A stretch of 43,341 nucleotides of DNA from Acidobacteriaceae bacterium (GTDB taxonomy: Bacteria; Acidobacteriota; Terriglobia; Bryobacterales; Bryobacteraceae): assembly GCA_903970405.1 (NCBI GenBank), contig CAJCIT010000221.1, forward strand, positions 1-43,341, written 5' to 3'. The stretch's first letter is position 1; each line of letters begins with the position of its first letter. This document shows, piece by piece, positions 43,018 to 43,341 of the stretch. The position numbers and the translations under genes are program-made. Below the pieces are notes generated by a model that worked only from the letters and a program-made list of their open reading frames with translations, was not told the origin of the DNA and ran no database searches.

Positions 43018-43341
43018 TCAGGCAGCGATCTTGAGACCAACCTCCCGCAAAAGTGCGTCGAGGTTGTCGCAGATGCGTTGATATATGCGGTCGAGCTGGC
43101 AGCGTTTCTCTTCGGCCAGGATGCGGTCGCCGCGGAATGGCGCGAGCAAGCCGGCCGTGAGAGGCGCGTAGATTTTTTCGAAGAGCTTAAGGAAGACCAG
43201 GCAGATTGAATATCCCTTTCCGACCAGTCGATAACGGCGGGAGCGCGGGACCTTCTCGACCAATCCCTTATGGCGCAATTTGGATAGGTCATAGCGGAAC
43301 GAGGCCAACGAGTACTGCGCTTCGGTCTGGCCGAGAGCATC
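43018..43341 (-). CDS. C-terminal part of an uncharacterised winged-helix-like protein
   Basis: A frame open to the window edge, 107 codons, with its start outside the window. It reads EAQYSLASFRYDLSKLRHKG, LVEKVPRSRRYRLVGKGYSI, then a helical tail ending EVGLKIAA. The first 50 residues have the helix-turn-helix plus wing layout (DLSKLRHKGLVEK...RYRLVGKG) of MarR/winged-helix DNA-binding domains. The tail (about 55-107) is helical with KLFEKIYAPLTAGLL. The family is familiar from environmental genomes but I cannot name its function. An ATG at 43308 could be a local start, but the upstream residues look equally coding. Confidence 0.65.
   Translation of the reverse strand, partial: DALGQTEAQYSLASFRYDLSKLRHKGLVEKVPRSRRYRLVGKGYSICLVFLKLFEKIYAPLTAGLLAPFRGDRILAEEKRCQLDRIYQRICDNLDALLREVGLKIAA

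Noticed and set aside
42966-43340. Alternative minus-strand frame at the right edge
   Set aside because: Ser/Arg-rich shadow of the helix-turn-helix frame, which has a sensible fold pattern and stop at 43018.
1-43341. tRNA, rRNA or CRISPR genes
   Set aside because: By eye I found no cloverleaf-like segment with a T-loop, no rRNA-like stretch, and no regularly spaced direct repeats.

Overview
The window is high-GC bacterial chromosome, about 43.3 kb and densely coded on both strands. No rRNA, tRNA or CRISPR array was recognised. The best guess for the host is an Acidobacteriota soil bacterium of the Solibacter/Bryobacter type. This rests on the mix of a PEP-CTERM protein, futalosine-pathway menaquinone genes, a secA followed by a membrane-anchored protein of acidobacterial type, and short dispersed palindromes. 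It is inference from gene content, not a phylogenetic result.

Left part (1-16.3 kb) is mostly housekeeping. It holds thrS (3' end cut by the window edge); a PEP-CTERM protein with its own visible promoter and terminator; a murQ-murA-rhodanese operon; two related SAM methyltransferases behind a small basic protein; and a LytS/LytTR-type two-component pair. Then come a cytochrome-oxidase assembly cluster (ctaB, a SCO1 lipoprotein, DUF420), rpiA, and the menaquinone pair mqnE plus a UbiA-family prenyltransferase.

Middle part (16.7-30.0 kb) is the accessory region. A type-I-secretion-like ABC exporter with a dead C39-like domain overlaps a HlyD-type adaptor. These are followed by a 20-repeat Sel1 protein, a glycosyltransferase with a C-terminal array of WY-type repeats, a convergent GT61-type glycosyltransferase, a membrane-anchored protein with an Asp-box, and a giant GT4+GT2 protein with an uncharacterised C-terminal third. 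Together they look like a system that makes and exports, or decorates, a surface or secreted product. No TolC-like channel and no obvious substrate is visible, so the cargo is unknown. This is the best candidate for an undescribed system.

Right part (30.5-43.3 kb) carries a response regulator / double-transmitter hybrid kinase / response regulator operon; a two-gene unit of metallophosphoesterase and multicopper oxidase with a Phe at the type-1 axial position; secA with a membrane-anchored companion; and, at the edge, the C-terminal part of a helix-turn-helix-like protein.

Two families of dispersed palindromic repeats recur. One family (near 12.1 and 42.9 kb) appears to supply the start codon and N-terminus of the SCO1 gene. 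The other (near 7.85 and 38.4 kb) consists of small hairpins with a conserved TTGGAAA or CTAAAG core.
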